NCBI GenBank assembly: GCA_030054175.1
Contig: JASGCM010000015.1
Location: 30,574 to 94,573 of the forward strand
Reading direction: 5' to 3'
Origin: Alphaproteobacteria bacterium
GTDB lineage: Bacteria; Pseudomonadota; Gammaproteobacteria; Burkholderiales; Burkholderiaceae_C
DNA: 64,000 bases
Shown: positions 1 through 9,812 of the stretch, one piece after another
How the letters are laid out: every line of letters starts with the position of its first letter
Numbering within the stretch: the stretch's first letter is position 1
Notes under the pieces: generated by a model
Database searches by the model: none
Told to the model about the DNA's origin: nothing
Seen by the model: only the letters and a program-made list of their open reading frames with translations
Made by a program: the position numbers and the translations under genes

Positions 1-1
1 G

Positions 2-1288
2 GAGCCGGGACAAAAGGACAGCCGCTGGCCTTGCAACCAAACCAAATACATCGTGCACTATCCCGAAACGCGTGAGATCTGGTCATTCGGTTCGGGCTAT
101 GGCGGCAACGCCTTGTTGGGCAAGAAGTGTTTTGCCCTGCGCATTGCGTCCAACATGGGCCGCGATGAGGGCTGGCTGGCCGAGCACATGCTGATTTTGG
201 GCGTGACCAACCCCGAAGGCCGCAAGTACCACGTGGCCGCCGCTTTCCCCAGTGCCTGCGGCAAAACCAACTTCGCCATGTTGATCCCCCCCAAAGGTTT
301 CGAAGGCTGGAAAGTCACCACCATCGGGGACGACATTGCCTGGATCAAACCTGGACAAGACGGCCGGCTGTATGCCATCAATCCCGAAGCCGGATACTTT
401 GGCGTTGCACCGGGCACCAACGCCCTGACCAACCCCAACTGTATGGCCAGCTTGGACAAAGACGTGATCTTCACCAACGTCGCATTGACCGACGATGGCG
501 ATGTCTGGTGGGAAGGCCTTGGTGATCCCCCGGCGCACGCCATCGACTGGCAAGGCAAAGATTGGACCCCGGCCCTGGCCAAGGAAACCGGCGCCAAAGC
601 GGCCCACCCCAATGCCCGCTTCACTGTGGCGGCCGTCAACAACCCGGCCATTGACCCTGCTTGGGACGACCCCAAAGGCGTGGCCATCGACGCCTTCATT
701 TTCGGCGGGCGCCGTTCGAACACCGTGCCCTTGGTCACCGAAGCGCGCAATTGGGTCGACGGCGTTTACATGGCCGCAACCATGGCCTCTGAGACCACCG
801 CCGCCATCATTGGCGCGCAAGGTGTGGTGCGGCGCGACCCCTTCGCCATGCTGCCGTTCACCGGCTACCACATGAGCGACTACTTTCAGCATTGGCTCAA
901 CATTGGCGAGAAGATCGCCAAGACCGGTGCCGTCCAGCCGCGCTTTTACACCACCAACTGGTTCCGCAAAGGCGAAGACGGCAAGTTCATTTGGCCTGGA
1001 TACGGTGAGAACATGCGCGTGCTCAAGTGGATGATTGACCGCATCGAAGGCAAAGCCCAGGGCATCGAGCATCCCGCCGGCAACAGCCCCTCGTTCGAGG
1101 AGATCACCTGGACCGGTCTGAACTTTGGCGCCGATCAGTTCAAGTCGGTGACCGCCATCCACAAAAGCGAATGGCAAGCAGAACTGAAAATGCACGACGA
1201 ACTGTTCACCCAGCTGGCGCACCACTTGCCGCCGGCCTTGGTGCAAGCCAAACAGACCTTGTCGCAAAAGGTCAACGCACAGGCCTGA
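2..1288 (+). CDS. pckG: phosphoenolpyruvate carboxykinase (GTP), 5'-truncated by window edge
   Basis: The enzyme makes phosphoenolpyruvate from oxaloacetate with GTP, the entry step of gluconeogenesis in the cytosol. The frame is open from base 2, so only the C-terminal 428 residues of an enzyme of about 610 are present and the true start lies outside the window. Visible family hallmarks are the substrate-side segment [12 protein letters not shown], the P-loop [12 protein letters not shown] with its reactive cysteine, the metal-binding GDDIAW stretch and FGGRRSNT. These are typical of the GTP-dependent class, not the ATP-dependent one. A strong intrinsic terminator follows 22 bp after the stop, so the gene ends its transcription unit. 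The identity is secure; only the missing N-terminus limits the entry. Confidence 0.96.
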   Translation, partial: EPGQKDSRWPCNQTKYIVHYPETREIWSFGSGYGGNALLGKKCFALRIASNMGRDEGWLAEHMLILGVTNPEGRKYHVAAAFPSACGKTNFAMLIPPKGFEGWKVTTIGDDIAWIKPGQDGRLYAINPEAGYFGVAPGTNALTNPNCMASLDKDVIFTNVALTDDGDVWWEGLGDPPAHAIDWQGKDWTPALAKETGAKAAHPNARFTVAAVNNPAIDPAWDDPKGVAIDAFIFGGRRSNTVPLVTEARNWVDGVYMAATMASETTAAIIGAQGVVRRDPFAMLPFTGYHMSDYFQHWLNIGEKIAKTGAVQPRFYTTNWFRKGEDGKFIWPGYGENMRVLKWMIDRIEGKAQGIEHPAGNSPSFEEITWTGLNFGADQFKSVTAIHKSEWQAELKMHDELFTQLAHHLPPALVQAKQTLSQKVNAQA

Positions 1289-1310
1289 TCCCGTACCTGC
1301 TGCAACGAAA

Positions 1311-1337
1311 ACGCCCTGTGTCACAGGGCGTTTTTTC
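1311..1337 (+). terminator. intrinsic terminator of pckG
   Basis: Eight-base stem ACGCCCTG / CAGGGCGT with a five-base loop, followed directly by a run of T. It sits just after the pckG stop codon. Confidence 0.9.
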
Positions 1338-1376
1338 TTTCGGGAGTTTGCTCCAGCAAGAGCACTGGGGGTGGAC

Positions 1377-1658
1377 TCAACCGCGGGCGCGACGGATCTC
1401 GGCCATCAGGCGCGGGTCGCGCACGGCCATTTCCCACATGCGGGCATCTTGACGGGCCAAGAACCAGGCGCGAACGTGGCGTGCGACCTGGGTGCGCAGC
1501 GCATGCCAAGCCAAACGCACCGGGGTGACGATGGCCGCCAAGGGGCCTTTGGGGTTTTGCAGGTTTGCGGCGACCTCACGGAAGGTCTGGTAAGCCTGCT
1601 CGGCGCGAATGACGCCAGGATGCTGGGTGGGGTAGTCAGCGTGAGCGAAAGAGGTCAT
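1377..1658 (-). CDS. small hypothetical protein (93 aa)
   Basis: I do not recognise this family. The start at 1658 is chosen because AGGAG lies seven bases upstream on the minus strand; an extension to 1688 would bury that site. The protein begins MTSFAHADYPTQHPG, is basic and tryptophan-rich in its second half (WHALRTQVARHVRAWFLARQ) and ends in an arginine-rich tail. No signal peptide, cysteine pair or clear membrane helix is present, although residues 35-60 could form an amphipathic helix. It is convergent with pckG and stands alone. Its upstream region holds two near-identical 14-bp repeats 31 bp apart and a TACAAT -10-like box without a recognisable -35, which suggests an activated promoter. 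The ribosome binding site and regular upstream structure argue that it is a real gene. Confidence 0.7.
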   Translation of the reverse strand: MTSFAHADYPTQHPGVIRAEQAYQTFREVAANLQNPKGPLAAIVTPVRLAWHALRTQVARHVRAWFLARQDARMWEMAVRDPRLMAEIRRARG

Positions 1659-1698
1659 GGTCTTCTCCTTTGAGCGGTTGCGGTACAACCATAACTGA

Positions 1699-1747
1699 AT
1701 TGTAAGTGAAAACCCTATGATACTCTTTAGATTTAAGTAAAAACCCT
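1699..1747 (-). promoter_or_regulatory. promoter with two 14-bp direct repeats before the small gene
   Basis: On the plus strand TAAGTGAAAACCCT (1703-1716) and TAAGTAAAAACCCT (1734-1747) differ at one base and start 31 bp apart, about three helical turns. A TACAAT -10-like hexamer on the minus strand (1699-1704) overlaps the nearer copy. No -35 consensus is seen. This looks like a two-site activator box, but the regulator is unknown. Confidence 0.5.
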
Positions 1748-1777
1748 GATTGCGTGTCGTTTTTCGAAATCACCCCT

Positions 1778-3343
1778 TTAGGCTGCCTGCGGACCCACTC
1801 GCCCTGACTCGACAGCGAAGCGAGCCTGTACTTTCAATAAGTCACTAGTGCCTGCTGAGTGTGGTGTGTTGCGAAACTCGACCGTGGCTTGTTTGGCGTT
1901 GAAGTCCAGCAGGGTGTAGCCGCGCTCGTCCGAACGCGCGTGCATCAGGTCTGGGTTGCTGCCTTTGATGGCCGAAAGCAAACTGTCGGCCATGCCACGC
2001 GAACTGATGGAGGTAGTGACGAACTCGCTCGCCACCGGGGCCGAGTGGGTGTCGTTGGGTTCGGGGCGCAACACCGAAGCCACGTTCATGTGCACATCGC
2101 CGCCCAATGTCACGACATCATTCAGGCGGGCCTCACCAATGGCGTCAATCAAGCGGCGCCGGGCCATGGGATAGCCATCCCAGCCATCGGTGTAAGTGAT
2201 TTTGCCCAAAGGCGAGTCGATGCGGGTCGATGAAATGATCGTGCTTTGGGCCAACAACTTCCACTGGCGCTGGCTGCGTTGCAAACCCGCGTACAACCAC
2301 TGCTCTTGGTCGGCGCCCAACATGCTGCGTTGAGGCTGCGACAGTTCGGCGCACTGCAACACCACACGGCCGCCACCGCGAACCGGATCAGGGCAGGCCT
2401 GGGGGTCGCGGTATTGCCGACAGTCCAGCGTCCAAAGGTCGGCCAAACGCCCCCAATGCAGACGCGAGTGCAAGCGCATCGAGGCGGCATAGGGGCTGGC
2501 CGGATCCGGCCCCAAGCGCACAGGTTGGTGTTCGAAATAGGCCCGGTAGGCCGCCGCACGGCGGGCCAAAAACACAGCCGGGTCGGTACGCGCCGGATCG
2601 GTTTGGTTGGCGTAGTCATTGACCACTTCGTGGTCATCCCACATCAGCAGCCATGGATGAGCAGCATGGCTGGCTTGCAAGTCAGGGTCGGACTTGTACT
2701 GGGCATAGTGGTCGCGATATTCGGTCAGGGTCTTGGGCTCAGGCCCACGATGGGAGCGCACGCGATTGCGCGGATTCGAGTTCTCGTAAATGTAATCGCC
2801 CACGAACACCACCAAGTCCAGGTCTTGACGCGCCATGTCACGGTGCGCCACATACTGGCCGTGCTCGAAATGTTGGCAAGAAGCCAACGCCAAGCGCAAG
2901 CGGGCCACTTCGGCATCGGAAGACGGAGCGGTTTGGGTGCGACCGACGGGACTGATGGCGTCGCCACACACGAAACGGTACCAGTACGAGCGGGCGGGCA
3001 AGAGTCCGCTCACGGCGACATGCACACTGTGGGCACGAGTGGCGTCGGTGCGCCACTCGCCGCGCTGCACTAACCGGCGCAAGCTCTCGTCGGCATAAAT
3101 CTCGTAGCGACCCGACAGCCCATCGCCGGCCAGGGCTTGTCGGTCTTCGTCGGAAACCAGCAAACGGGTCCAGATCACGACCGAGTCATGGCGCACGGAG
3201 CCACTGGCCACGCCCAACTGGAATGGGGCGGTTTTCCAGTTGCGCTCGCTGGCCGTCTGGGCCCAAGTCGGCTCCTGCCATGGGGCCAGCGCCAGCGACC
3301 AAGCGGCTGCTCGTGCCCAGCGGTGAAATTGTCGGCGATCCAT
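1778..3343 (-). CDS. PhoD-like alkaline phosphatase / phosphodiesterase, Tat-exported
   Basis: Predicted metallophosphoesterase of the PhoD family, which releases phosphate from phosphomono- and diesters in the periplasm. The start at 3343 gives a 521-residue protein beginning MDRRQFHRW, a twin-arginine signal followed by a hydrophobic stretch and an ALA-like cleavage region near residue 29. The N-terminal PhoD domain (FQLGVASGSV, VVIWTRL) is followed by the metal-centre segments VFVGDYIYE, MWDDHEVVNDY and the late TLGGDVHMN. The start lies five bases past the mnmA stop, so it is probably translated from a shared transcript with mnmA and gcdH. No Pho box was recognised. Substrate is not deducible from sequence alone. 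Confidence 0.88.
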   Translation of the reverse strand: MDRRQFHRWARAAAWSLALAPWQEPTWAQTASERNWKTAPFQLGVASGSVRHDSVVIWTRLLVSDEDRQALAGDGLSGRYEIYADESLRRLVQRGEWRTDATRAHSVHVAVSGLLPARSYWYRFVCGDAISPVGRTQTAPSSDAEVARLRLALASCQHFEHGQYVAHRDMARQDLDLVVFVGDYIYENSNPRNRVRSHRGPEPKTLTEYRDHYAQYKSDPDLQASHAAHPWLLMWDDHEVVNDYANQTDPARTDPAVFLARRAAAYRAYFEHQPVRLGPDPASPYAASMRLHSRLHWGRLADLWTLDCRQYRDPQACPDPVRGGGRVVLQCAELSQPQRSMLGADQEQWLYAGLQRSQRQWKLLAQSTIISSTRIDSPLGKITYTDGWDGYPMARRRLIDAIGEARLNDVVTLGGDVHMNVASVLRPEPNDTHSAPVASEFVTTSISSRGMADSLLSAIKGSNPDLMHARSDERGYTLLDFNAKQATVEFRNTPHSAGTSDLLKVQARFAVESGRVGPQAA

Positions 3344-3348
3344 GCTGC

Positions 3349-4494
3349 TCAAACGCCCACGGTTTCGGTTTGCAAGGCCTGGGCAATCACGCCCCCGCCC
3401 AAACACACCTCGCCGTCGTAGAGCACGGCCGACTGGCCAGGCGTGACAGCCCATTGCGCCTGCTCAAACTCAAGCACCAAACTGTCCTCTGCATCGCCGA
3501 GCAATCGGCAAGCCGAATCGACTTGCCGATAGCGCGTCTTGGCCCCCAAATTCATTGGTCTGTCCCCGACAGGGGCATGACCCGCGACCCAGCTGAGGTC
3601 TTGGGCGCACAAGGCCGGTGCCAACAACCAGGGGTGGCCGTGGCCCTGCACGGCATACAGGGTGTTGCGTTCGATGTCCTTGTGCGCGACAAACCAGGGC
3701 AGGTGTTCGCCACCACCTCTTTGAGCGCCTTTTTCTTTCACGCCACCGATGCCCAGGCCCTGACGTTGCCCCAAGGTATAAAAACTCAAGCCCACGTGAC
3801 GGCCTATGACACGGCCACGATCGTCCTTGATGGGGCCGGGTTCATGCGAGATGTAGCGCGACAGAAATTCGCGAAAAGGTCGCTCTCCGATGAAGCATAT
3901 GCCTGTCGAGTCTTTTTTGCGCGCATTGGGCAAACCGATGTCGGTCGCGATTTGACGCACCTGGGTTTTGCGCAACTCACCCACAGGAAACCAGGTTCGC
4001 GCCAATTGCGATTGGTTGAGGCGGTGCAAAAAATAACTCTGGTCTTTGCTCGGGTCCAAGCCTTTGAGCAGTTGCACTTGTTTGCCCTGCTCGCGCACCC
4101 GCGCATAGTGGCCGGTAGCAATGCGCTCGGCGCCCAAACGCATGGCGTGGTCCAAAAAGGCCTTGAACTTGATCTCGGCATTGCACAACACATCCGGGTT
4201 GGGCGTTCGGCCGGCTTGGTATTCGCGCAGGAATTCGGCGAAAACTCGGTCTTTGTATTCGCTGGCGAAGTTGACATGCTCGATCTCGATGCCGATCACA
4301 TCGGCCACAGCCGCAGCATCGACGAAATCGATATTGGATGAGCAATATTCGGAATCGTCGTCATCTTCCCAGTTTTTCATGAAGATGCCGACAACCTCGT
4401 GGCCTTGTTGCTTGAGCAACCAAGCGCTCACGGCCGAGTCGACCCCGCCGCTCAAGCCCACGACCACGCGTTGGGGCTTGACGGCCTGGCTCAA
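3349..4494 (-). CDS. mnmA: tRNA-specific 2-thiouridylase MnmA
   Basis: MnmA adds sulfur to C2 of the wobble uridine in tRNAs for Lys, Glu and Gln, taking sulfur relayed from a cysteine desulfurase. The 381-residue length is usual for the family. The PP-loop [11 protein letters not shown] lies near residue 15, the catalytic cysteines are in [12 protein letters not shown] and [12 protein letters not shown], and TGHYARV follows the ATP site. The start codon is TTG (minus-strand 4494-4492) overlapping the gcdH stop as TTGA. No Shine-Dalgarno is visible, so translation is probably coupled; GTG codons nine and eleven codons further in are alternatives. The overlap with gcdH and the close phoD gene make a three-gene operon. 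Confidence 0.95.
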   Translation of the reverse strand: MSQAVKPQRVVVGLSGGVDSAVSAWLLKQQGHEVVGIFMKNWEDDDDSEYCSSNIDFVDAAAVADVIGIEIEHVNFASEYKDRVFAEFLREYQAGRTPNPDVLCNAEIKFKAFLDHAMRLGAERIATGHYARVREQGKQVQLLKGLDPSKDQSYFLHRLNQSQLARTWFPVGELRKTQVRQIATDIGLPNARKKDSTGICFIGERPFREFLSRYISHEPGPIKDDRGRVIGRHVGLSFYTLGQRQGLGIGGVKEKGAQRGGGEHLPWFVAHKDIERNTLYAVQGHGHPWLLAPALCAQDLSWVAGHAPVGDRPMNLGAKTRYRQVDSACRLLGDAEDSLVLEFEQAQWAVTPGQSAVLYDGEVCLGGGVIAQALQTETVGV

Positions 4495-5687
4495 TTGGCG
4501 AAAGCGGCAATGCCCGTTTGGGCCCGCCCCAGGATCAGGGCGTGGATGTCATGGGTGCCCTCGTAGGTATTGACCACCTCGAGGTTGACCAAATGACGCG
4601 CCACACCGAACTCGTCACTGATGCCGTTGCCGCCCATCATGTCGCGCGCCATGCGAGCGATGTCCAGGGCCTTGCCACACGAGTTGCGCTTCAGGATGGA
4701 GGTGGTCTCGACCGCCGCTGTGCCTTCGTCTTTCATGCGGCCTAGGCGCAGGCAGCCTTGCAAACCCAAAGCAATTTCGGTTTGCATGTCGGCCAGTTTT
4801 TTCTGTATCAGTTGGTTGGCAGCCAGCGGGCGACCGAACTGCTGGCGATCAAGCACGTATTGGCGCGAGGTGTGCCAGCAAAATTCTGCCGCACCCAATG
4901 CGCCCCAAGCAATCCCGTAGCGTGCGCTGTTGAGGCAAGTGAACGGCCCTTTGAGGCCTTGAACTTCGGGGAAAGCGTTTTCTTCCGGCACGAACACACC
5001 ATCCATGACGATCTCGCCGGTGATCGAGGCACGCAAGCCCACCTTGCCATGCACGGCCGGAGCACTCAAGCCCTTCATGCTTTTTTCCAAAATAAAGCCG
5101 CGGATCGGCCCCACCTGACCGCCTTCGCTGACCTCTTTGGCCCACACGACAAAGACGTCTGCGATGGGGCTGTTCGAGATCCACATCTTGTTGCCTTTCA
5201 GCTGATAACCCCCGGGGACCTTGTGCGCCCGGGTAGCCATGCTGGCCGGATCAGAGCCATGGTCGGGCTCGGTCAAGCCGAAGCAACCAATCCATTGGCC
5301 GGTAGCGAGTTTGGGCAGGTATTTTTGCTTTTGGGCTTCGGTGCCAAAGTAGTTGATCGGGACCATCACCAATGAAGATTGCACACTCATCATTGAGCGG
5401 TAGCCCGAATCGATGCGCTCGACTTCGCGTGCGATCAATCCGTAGGCCACATAGTTCAGTCCCGGCCCGCCGTACTCGGTGGGGATGGTCGGACCAAGCA
5501 AGCCCAACTCACCCATTTCACGAAAAATATGGGGGTCGGTTTTTTCATGGCGGAAGGCCTCGCGCACACGCGGCATCAAACGGTCGTTGCAATACGCTGC
5601 GGCCGCTTCGCGGATCATCCGTTCCTCTTCGGTCAACTGCTGGTCCAGCAGGAACGGGTCTTCCCAAACAAATGTGGCTTTGGCCAT
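4491..5687 (-). CDS. gcdH: glutaryl-CoA dehydrogenase
   Basis: FAD enzyme of the acyl-CoA dehydrogenase family that oxidises and decarboxylates glutaryl-CoA to crotonyl-CoA in lysine, tryptophan and benzoate breakdown. The start at 5687 ([11 protein letters not shown]) has GGGGAG seven bases upstream and gives 398 residues, the normal size. Family features are [14 protein letters not shown], the flavin-binding [16 protein letters not shown] and WISNSP, and the catalytic glutamate in [16 protein letters not shown]. The arginine-rich [11 protein letters not shown] segment is typical of GcdH rather than short-chain dehydrogenases. It heads the gcdH-mnmA-phoD unit. Confidence 0.93.
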   Translation of the reverse strand: MAKATFVWEDPFLLDQQLTEEERMIREAAAAYCNDRLMPRVREAFRHEKTDPHIFREMGELGLLGPTIPTEYGGPGLNYVAYGLIAREVERIDSGYRSMMSVQSSLVMVPINYFGTEAQKQKYLPKLATGQWIGCFGLTEPDHGSDPASMATRAHKVPGGYQLKGNKMWISNSPIADVFVVWAKEVSEGGQVGPIRGFILEKSMKGLSAPAVHGKVGLRASITGEIVMDGVFVPEENAFPEVQGLKGPFTCLNSARYGIAWGALGAAEFCWHTSRQYVLDRQQFGRPLAANQLIQKKLADMQTEIALGLQGCLRLGRMKDEGTAAVETTSILKRNSCGKALDIARMARDMMGGNGISDEFGVARHLVNLEVVNTYEGTHDIHALILGRAQTGIAAFAN

Positions 5688-5867
5688 GCAGTGCTCCCCA
5701 AATGACGACAAATAATGGATGATTTTACTCCCGACACTTGGGCAAAGCCCCGTTTTGGGGGGAAGACAGAGGGCTTTTATATCAAAAAGTAATTAATAAA
5801 AGAAAATTTATTCGTTCCGTTTTTAAAGGGTCGCTTTCAGAATCGGGGTCTGATTTTGATTTTGAGA
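5688..5867. promoter_or_regulatory. AT-rich divergent control region between gcdH and the sulfate transporter operon
   Basis: 180 bp with a strikingly AT-rich core (about 5775-5830) in an otherwise GC-rich sequence. It must hold the promoters of gcdH (left) and sbp (right). A LysR-type sulfur regulator of the CysB kind would be expected to act here, but I cannot point to a convincing site. A GGGGTCTGA half of the dispersed palindrome family occurs at 5845-5853. Confidence 0.4.
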
Positions 5868-6875
5868 ATGAATATGCCCCCTATTTTGCGCCGTACCATT
5901 CTGGTCCTGTGGTGGTCGGCCGTCACTTGGAACAGCTGGGCCCAGCCCACCACTTTGCTGAACGTCTCGTACGACCCCACCCGTGAGCTCTATGCCGAAT
6001 ACAACCAGGCCTTTGCTCGCCATTGGAAGGTCAAGACCGGGCAAGAATTGATCCTCAAGCAATCGCATGGCGGCTCAGGCAAGCAAGCGCGCGCCATCAT
6101 TGACGGGTTGGATGCCGACGTCGCCACCCTGGCCTTGGCGGGTGACACCGATGCCTTGCATGTCCATGGACCGCTGATTTCCAAAGACTGGCAAAAGCGT
6201 TTGCCGCACAACAGCACCCCTTACACCTCAACTATTGTGCTGGTTGTGCGCCAAGGCAACCCCAAAAACATCAAAGACTGGGATGATCTGGTGCGCCCCG
6301 ACGTCAAGGTCATCACACCCAACCCCAAGACCTCGGGCGGTGCGCGTTGGAATTACCTGGCCGCATGGGAGTTCGCCAAACGCAAGTACGGGGGCGATGA
6401 CAAGGCCCTGGAGTTCGTGAAAAAGCTCTACCAAAATGTACCCGTATTGGACACGGGCGCGCGCGGCTCCTCTGTGACCTTTGCCCAACGCAATCAAGGT
6501 GATGTGCTCCTGAGTTGGGAAAACGAGGCTTATTTGCTGGAGAAAGAGTTTAGCCACAAGGTGGATTTCGTCTATCCCTCCATCTCCATCCTGGCCGAGC
6601 CCGCGGTGGTGTTGATCGACAAACACGTGGATAAAAAGGGGACCCGTGCCGTGGCCCAGGCTTACCTGGAATTTCTCTACTCCGAAGAAGCGCAAGATTT
6701 GATTGGCAAGCACTTTTATCGACCCCGCTCGGCCAAGGCCCAGCAGAAGTACGCCAAACAACTGCCCAAACTGAACCTCTTCACCATCGAAGAGGCCTTC
6801 GGGGGCTGGGATAAAGCGACCCAGATTCACTTTACAGACGGCGGCAAGTTCGACCGGATCTACACGAGGAAATGA
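5868..6875 (+). CDS. sbp: periplasmic sulfate-binding protein
   Basis: Substrate-binding subunit that delivers sulfate (or thiosulfate) to the CysTWA importer. ATG at 5868 is followed by another ATG two codons on; either gives a signal peptide ending near SWAQ (about residue 29). The mature start [14 protein letters not shown], the anion-site segment [10 protein letters not shown], and [16 protein letters not shown] are typical of the Sbp/CysP family. No clear Shine-Dalgarno precedes either ATG, so the exact start is open. The gene heads a four-gene operon with cysT 37 bp downstream. About 335 residues, normal for the family. Confidence 0.93.
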   Translation: MNMPPILRRTILVLWWSAVTWNSWAQPTTLLNVSYDPTRELYAEYNQAFARHWKVKTGQELILKQSHGGSGKQARAIIDGLDADVATLALAGDTDALHVHGPLISKDWQKRLPHNSTPYTSTIVLVVRQGNPKNIKDWDDLVRPDVKVITPNPKTSGGARWNYLAAWEFAKRKYGGDDKALEFVKKLYQNVPVLDTGARGSSVTFAQRNQGDVLLSWENEAYLLEKEFSHKVDFVYPSISILAEPAVVLIDKHVDKKGTRAVAQAYLEFLYSEEAQDLIGKHFYRPRSAKAQQKYAKQLPKLNLFTIEEAFGGWDKATQIHFTDGGKFDRIYTRK

Positions 6876-6912
6876 TGGCGACTGATCTGCACGCACGAAA
6901 GGTGGCTCCTTG

Positions 6913-7764
6913 ATGACCACTGTATTCACTTCTCGTCGACGGCCAGCGCGGGTTTTGCCGGGCTTCAACCTGACCCTGGGTTACACCATTTTGTACTTGA
7001 GCTTGATCGTACTAATCCCGCTATCGGCCTTGCTGTTCAAGACCTTCACCCTGAGTTGGGAGCAGTTTTGGGCCGCCGTCACCGCAGAGCGCGTGATGGC
7101 TTCTTACCGCTTGACCTTCGGGGCCTCTTTCATTGCAGCCCTGGTGAATGCCTTCTTCGGCTTGTTGGTGGCCTGGGTCTTGGTGCGCTATGAGTTCTGG
7201 GGCAAAAAAGGGGTCGACGCCCTGGTCGATTTGCCCTTTGCATTGCCCACTGCCGTGGCGGGCATTTCGCTGACCGCTCTGTTGGCGGACAATGGTTGGG
7301 TCGGTCAAGTGCTGGAGCCGCACGGCATCCAGCTGGCATTCAACCCCAATGGCGTTGTGATCGCGCTCATCTTCATCGGTTTGCCATTTGTGGTGCGCAC
7401 CGTGCAGCCGGTGCTGGAAGAGGCAGAAAAAGAGTTGGAAGAAGCCGCCACTTGCCTGGGCGCCACCCGCTGGCAAACCTTCACCCGCGTGATCCTGCCC
7501 TCAATCATCCCCGCATTGCTGGCCGGTTTTGCCATGGCCTTTGCCCGCGCCATCGGCGAATATGGCTCGGTCATTTTCATCGCAGGCAACATGCCCATGG
7601 TGTCCGAAATCACACCGCTCATCATCATCGGCAAGTTGGAACAGTACGACTACGCCGGGGCCACTGCAGTGGCCTTGGTCATGCTGATGTTCTCTTTCAT
7701 CCTGCTGCTCATCATCAACGCCTTGCAGGTTTGGCAGCGTCAACGGTGCGGAGCACCAGCATGA
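6913..7764 (+). CDS. cysT: sulfate ABC transporter permease CysT
   Basis: One of the two integral membrane subunits of the sulfate importer. ATG at 6913 is preferred over the adjacent TTG; AAAGGTGG lies upstream. The 283-residue protein has about six hydrophobic segments and the cytoplasmic EAA loop [15 protein letters not shown], which contacts the CysA ATPase. The C-terminal part ([14 protein letters not shown]) is conserved in CysT. The stop overlaps the cysW start as ATGA, so the two permeases are translationally coupled, fitting equal stoichiometry in the complex. Confidence 0.94.
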   Translation: MTTVFTSRRRPARVLPGFNLTLGYTILYLSLIVLIPLSALLFKTFTLSWEQFWAAVTAERVMASYRLTFGASFIAALVNAFFGLLVAWVLVRYEFWGKKGVDALVDLPFALPTAVAGISLTALLADNGWVGQVLEPHGIQLAFNPNGVVIALIFIGLPFVVRTVQPVLEEAEKELEEAATCLGATRWQTFTRVILPSIIPALLAGFAMAFARAIGEYGSVIFIAGNMPMVSEITPLIIIGKLEQYDYAGATAVALVMLMFSFILLLIINALQVWQRQRCGAPA

Positions 7765-8663
7765 GCGGTGCCGCTGCTTCCTTGGGTCAGACGAATCGCC
7801 GCACGCAGTCGGGCACCACCGAGCCCGCCTGGGTGCGCTGGACTTTGCTGGGCTTGGCATTGGGTTTCATGTTTTTGTTTTTGGTGCTTCCGTTGGCTGC
7901 CGTGTTCACAGAAGCATTGCGCAAGGGGTTGGAAGCCTACCTAGACGCCTTGAAAGAGCCGGACGCCTGGTCTGCGATTCGCCTGACGCTGATCACGGCA
8001 GCAATCACTTTGCCGCTGAATATGGTGTTTGGCATTGCCGCCGCATGGGCCATTGCCAAATACGACTTCAAAGGCAAGGCCTTCTTGACCACCTTGGTGG
8101 ACTTGCCGTTTTCTGTGTCTCCAGTGGTGGCTGGCCTGATCTATGTGTTGGTTTTCGGGGCGCATGGCTGGCTCGGCCCCTGGTTGGCAGCGCATGACGT
8201 GAAGATCATTTTTGCCGTACCGGGCATCGTGTTGGCCACCGTATTTGTGACCTTTCCCTTCATTGCCCGCGAGCTGATTCCACTGATGCAGGCCCAGGGG
8301 ACGGAAGAAGAGCAGGCGGCGATCGTCCTGGGGGCTACGGGCTGGCAGACCTTTAGGCGCGTGACGCTGCCCAACATCAAATGGGGTTTGATCTATGGCG
8401 TCATTCTGTGCAACGCACGCGCCATGGGCGAGTTTGGGGCGGTGTCGGTGGTGTCGGGCCACATCCGCGGACAGACCAACACCATGCCGCTGCATGTCGA
8501 AATTCTGTACAACGAATACCAGTCGGTGGCCGCTTTCGCGGTCGCTTCACTGCTGGCGCTGCTGGCGCTGGTCACGCTGGTGATCAAGTCGGTGGTGGAG
8601 TGTCTGCACGAACGCGACATGCGTGGGACAACCGTTACGCCACCGGAGAACCCCAACACCTGA
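7761..8663 (+). CDS. cysW: sulfate ABC transporter permease CysW
   Basis: Second membrane subunit of the sulfate importer. The start is the ATG of the ATGA overlap with cysT; upstream in-frame codons lie inside cysT and are excluded. The 300-residue protein has a polar N-terminal tail of about 25 residues, then six hydrophobic segments, and the EAA loop [16 protein letters not shown] around residue 190. [19 protein letters not shown] is the CysW hallmark. The cysA gene begins 40 bp downstream, after a GGAG site. Confidence 0.94.
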   Translation: MSGAAASLGQTNRRTQSGTTEPAWVRWTLLGLALGFMFLFLVLPLAAVFTEALRKGLEAYLDALKEPDAWSAIRLTLITAAITLPLNMVFGIAAAWAIAKYDFKGKAFLTTLVDLPFSVSPVVAGLIYVLVFGAHGWLGPWLAAHDVKIIFAVPGIVLATVFVTFPFIARELIPLMQAQGTEEEQAAIVLGATGWQTFRRVTLPNIKWGLIYGVILCNARAMGEFGAVSVVSGHIRGQTNTMPLHVEILYNEYQSVAAFAVASLLALLALVTLVIKSVVECLHERDMRGTTVTPPENPNT

Positions 8664-8703
8664 TGGAATATTCTTCTCGAAACAAACGGATCGGAGTCCC
8701 ACC

Positions 8704-9795
8704 ATGAGCATCGAGATTCGCCATGTCAAAAAACAATTCGGTGACTTCATCGCATTGAACAACGTCAGCCTGGACATCGAATCGGGCGAGCTGATCGCCC
8801 TATTGGGTCCCTCGGGCTGCGGCAAGACCACGCTACTGCGCATCATCGCCGGTCTCGAGGCCGCCGATGAAGGCCGCATTGCCTTCAGTGGTGAAGACAC
8901 CACCCACGTCCATGTGCGTCAACGCCAAGTGGGCTTTGTGTTCCAGCACTATGCGCTATTTCGCCACATGACAGTGTTTGAAAACGTCGCCTTTGGCCTG
9001 CGGGTGCGACCGCGTGCGACGCGCCCCGCTGAGGCGGAAATTCGGCGCAAGGTGCATGACCTACTGGGTCTGGTGCAACTCGACTGGCTGGCCGACCGCT
9101 ACCCCTCGCAACTCTCGGGCGGTCAGCGCCAACGCATCGCGTTGGCACGGGCCTTGGCGGTCGAGCCCAAGGTGTTGCTGCTGGACGAACCGTTTGGCGC
9201 GCTGGACGCCAAGGTTCGCAAAGAGTTGCGTCGCTGGCTGAGACGACTGCACGACGAGCTGAACGTGACCAGCATTTTTGTCACGCATGACCAAGAAGAA
9301 GCCCTGGAAGTGGCCGACCGGGTGGTGTTGATGAACAAAGGCCACATCGAGCAAATCGGCTCACCTCAGGAGGTCTGGGATCATCCGGCCAACCCGTTCG
9401 TCTATGGCTTTCTGGGTGACGTGAACTTGTTTCATGGCCGCGCCCACGAGGGAGAGATGCTGATTGGCACCGATCACCATGCCGTGCGCCTGGACACGCC
9501 CGATCATGTCAACGCCCAAGACGCCAAGGCGTGGGCCTATGTGCGACCACACGACCTGCATGTGGAACGGTACGCGCCAGGACACCAAGGCGGTATCGTG
9601 GCCCGCCTCACGCGAGCCATCGTGGTAGGGCCGGTGGCTCGCCTAGAACTCGAGGCACAAGAGGAACAGGGCGTTGGAAAAGAGGCGGTCATCGAAGCCC
9701 AGTTGTCAGCCGCCCAGTTCCGCGAAGAAGGCTACGCCGAGGGCGATGTGCTGGTGTTGACCCCTCGCAAAGCGAGGGTGTTCGTCGACGGCTGA
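8704..9795 (+). CDS. cysA: sulfate ABC transporter ATP-binding protein CysA
   Basis: ATPase that powers the CysTW permease. ATG at 8704 follows GGAGTCCCACC. The 363-residue protein shows Walker [15 protein letters not shown] near residue 33, Q-loop VFQHYALF, signature [15 protein letters not shown], Walker [14 protein letters not shown] and the switch histidine [17 protein letters not shown]-terminal TOBE-like regulatory domain (after about residue 240) is complete. It is the last gene of the sulfate operon and converges with the acetoacetyl-CoA synthetase gene 17 bp away. Confidence 0.95.
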   Translation: MSIEIRHVKKQFGDFIALNNVSLDIESGELIALLGPSGCGKTTLLRIIAGLEAADEGRIAFSGEDTTHVHVRQRQVGFVFQHYALFRHMTVFENVAFGLRVRPRATRPAEAEIRRKVHDLLGLVQLDWLADRYPSQLSGGQRQRIALARALAVEPKVLLLDEPFGALDAKVRKELRRWLRRLHDELNVTSIFVTHDQEEALEVADRVVLMNKGHIEQIGSPQEVWDHPANPFVYGFLGDVNLFHGRAHEGEMLIGTDHHAVRLDTPDHVNAQDAKAWAYVRPHDLHVERYAPGHQGGIVARLTRAIVVGPVARLELEAQEEQGVGKEAVIEAQLSAAQFREEGYAEGDVLVLTPRKARVFVDG

Positions 9796-9812
9796 GCCAT
9801 GGGCCGCGGGCG

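Noticed and set aside
83..1324. Long reverse-strand open frame across pckG
   Set aside because: It lies opposite a clear PEP carboxykinase, has low-complexity Gly/His/Gln content and no ribosome site; it reflects GC-rich codon bias.
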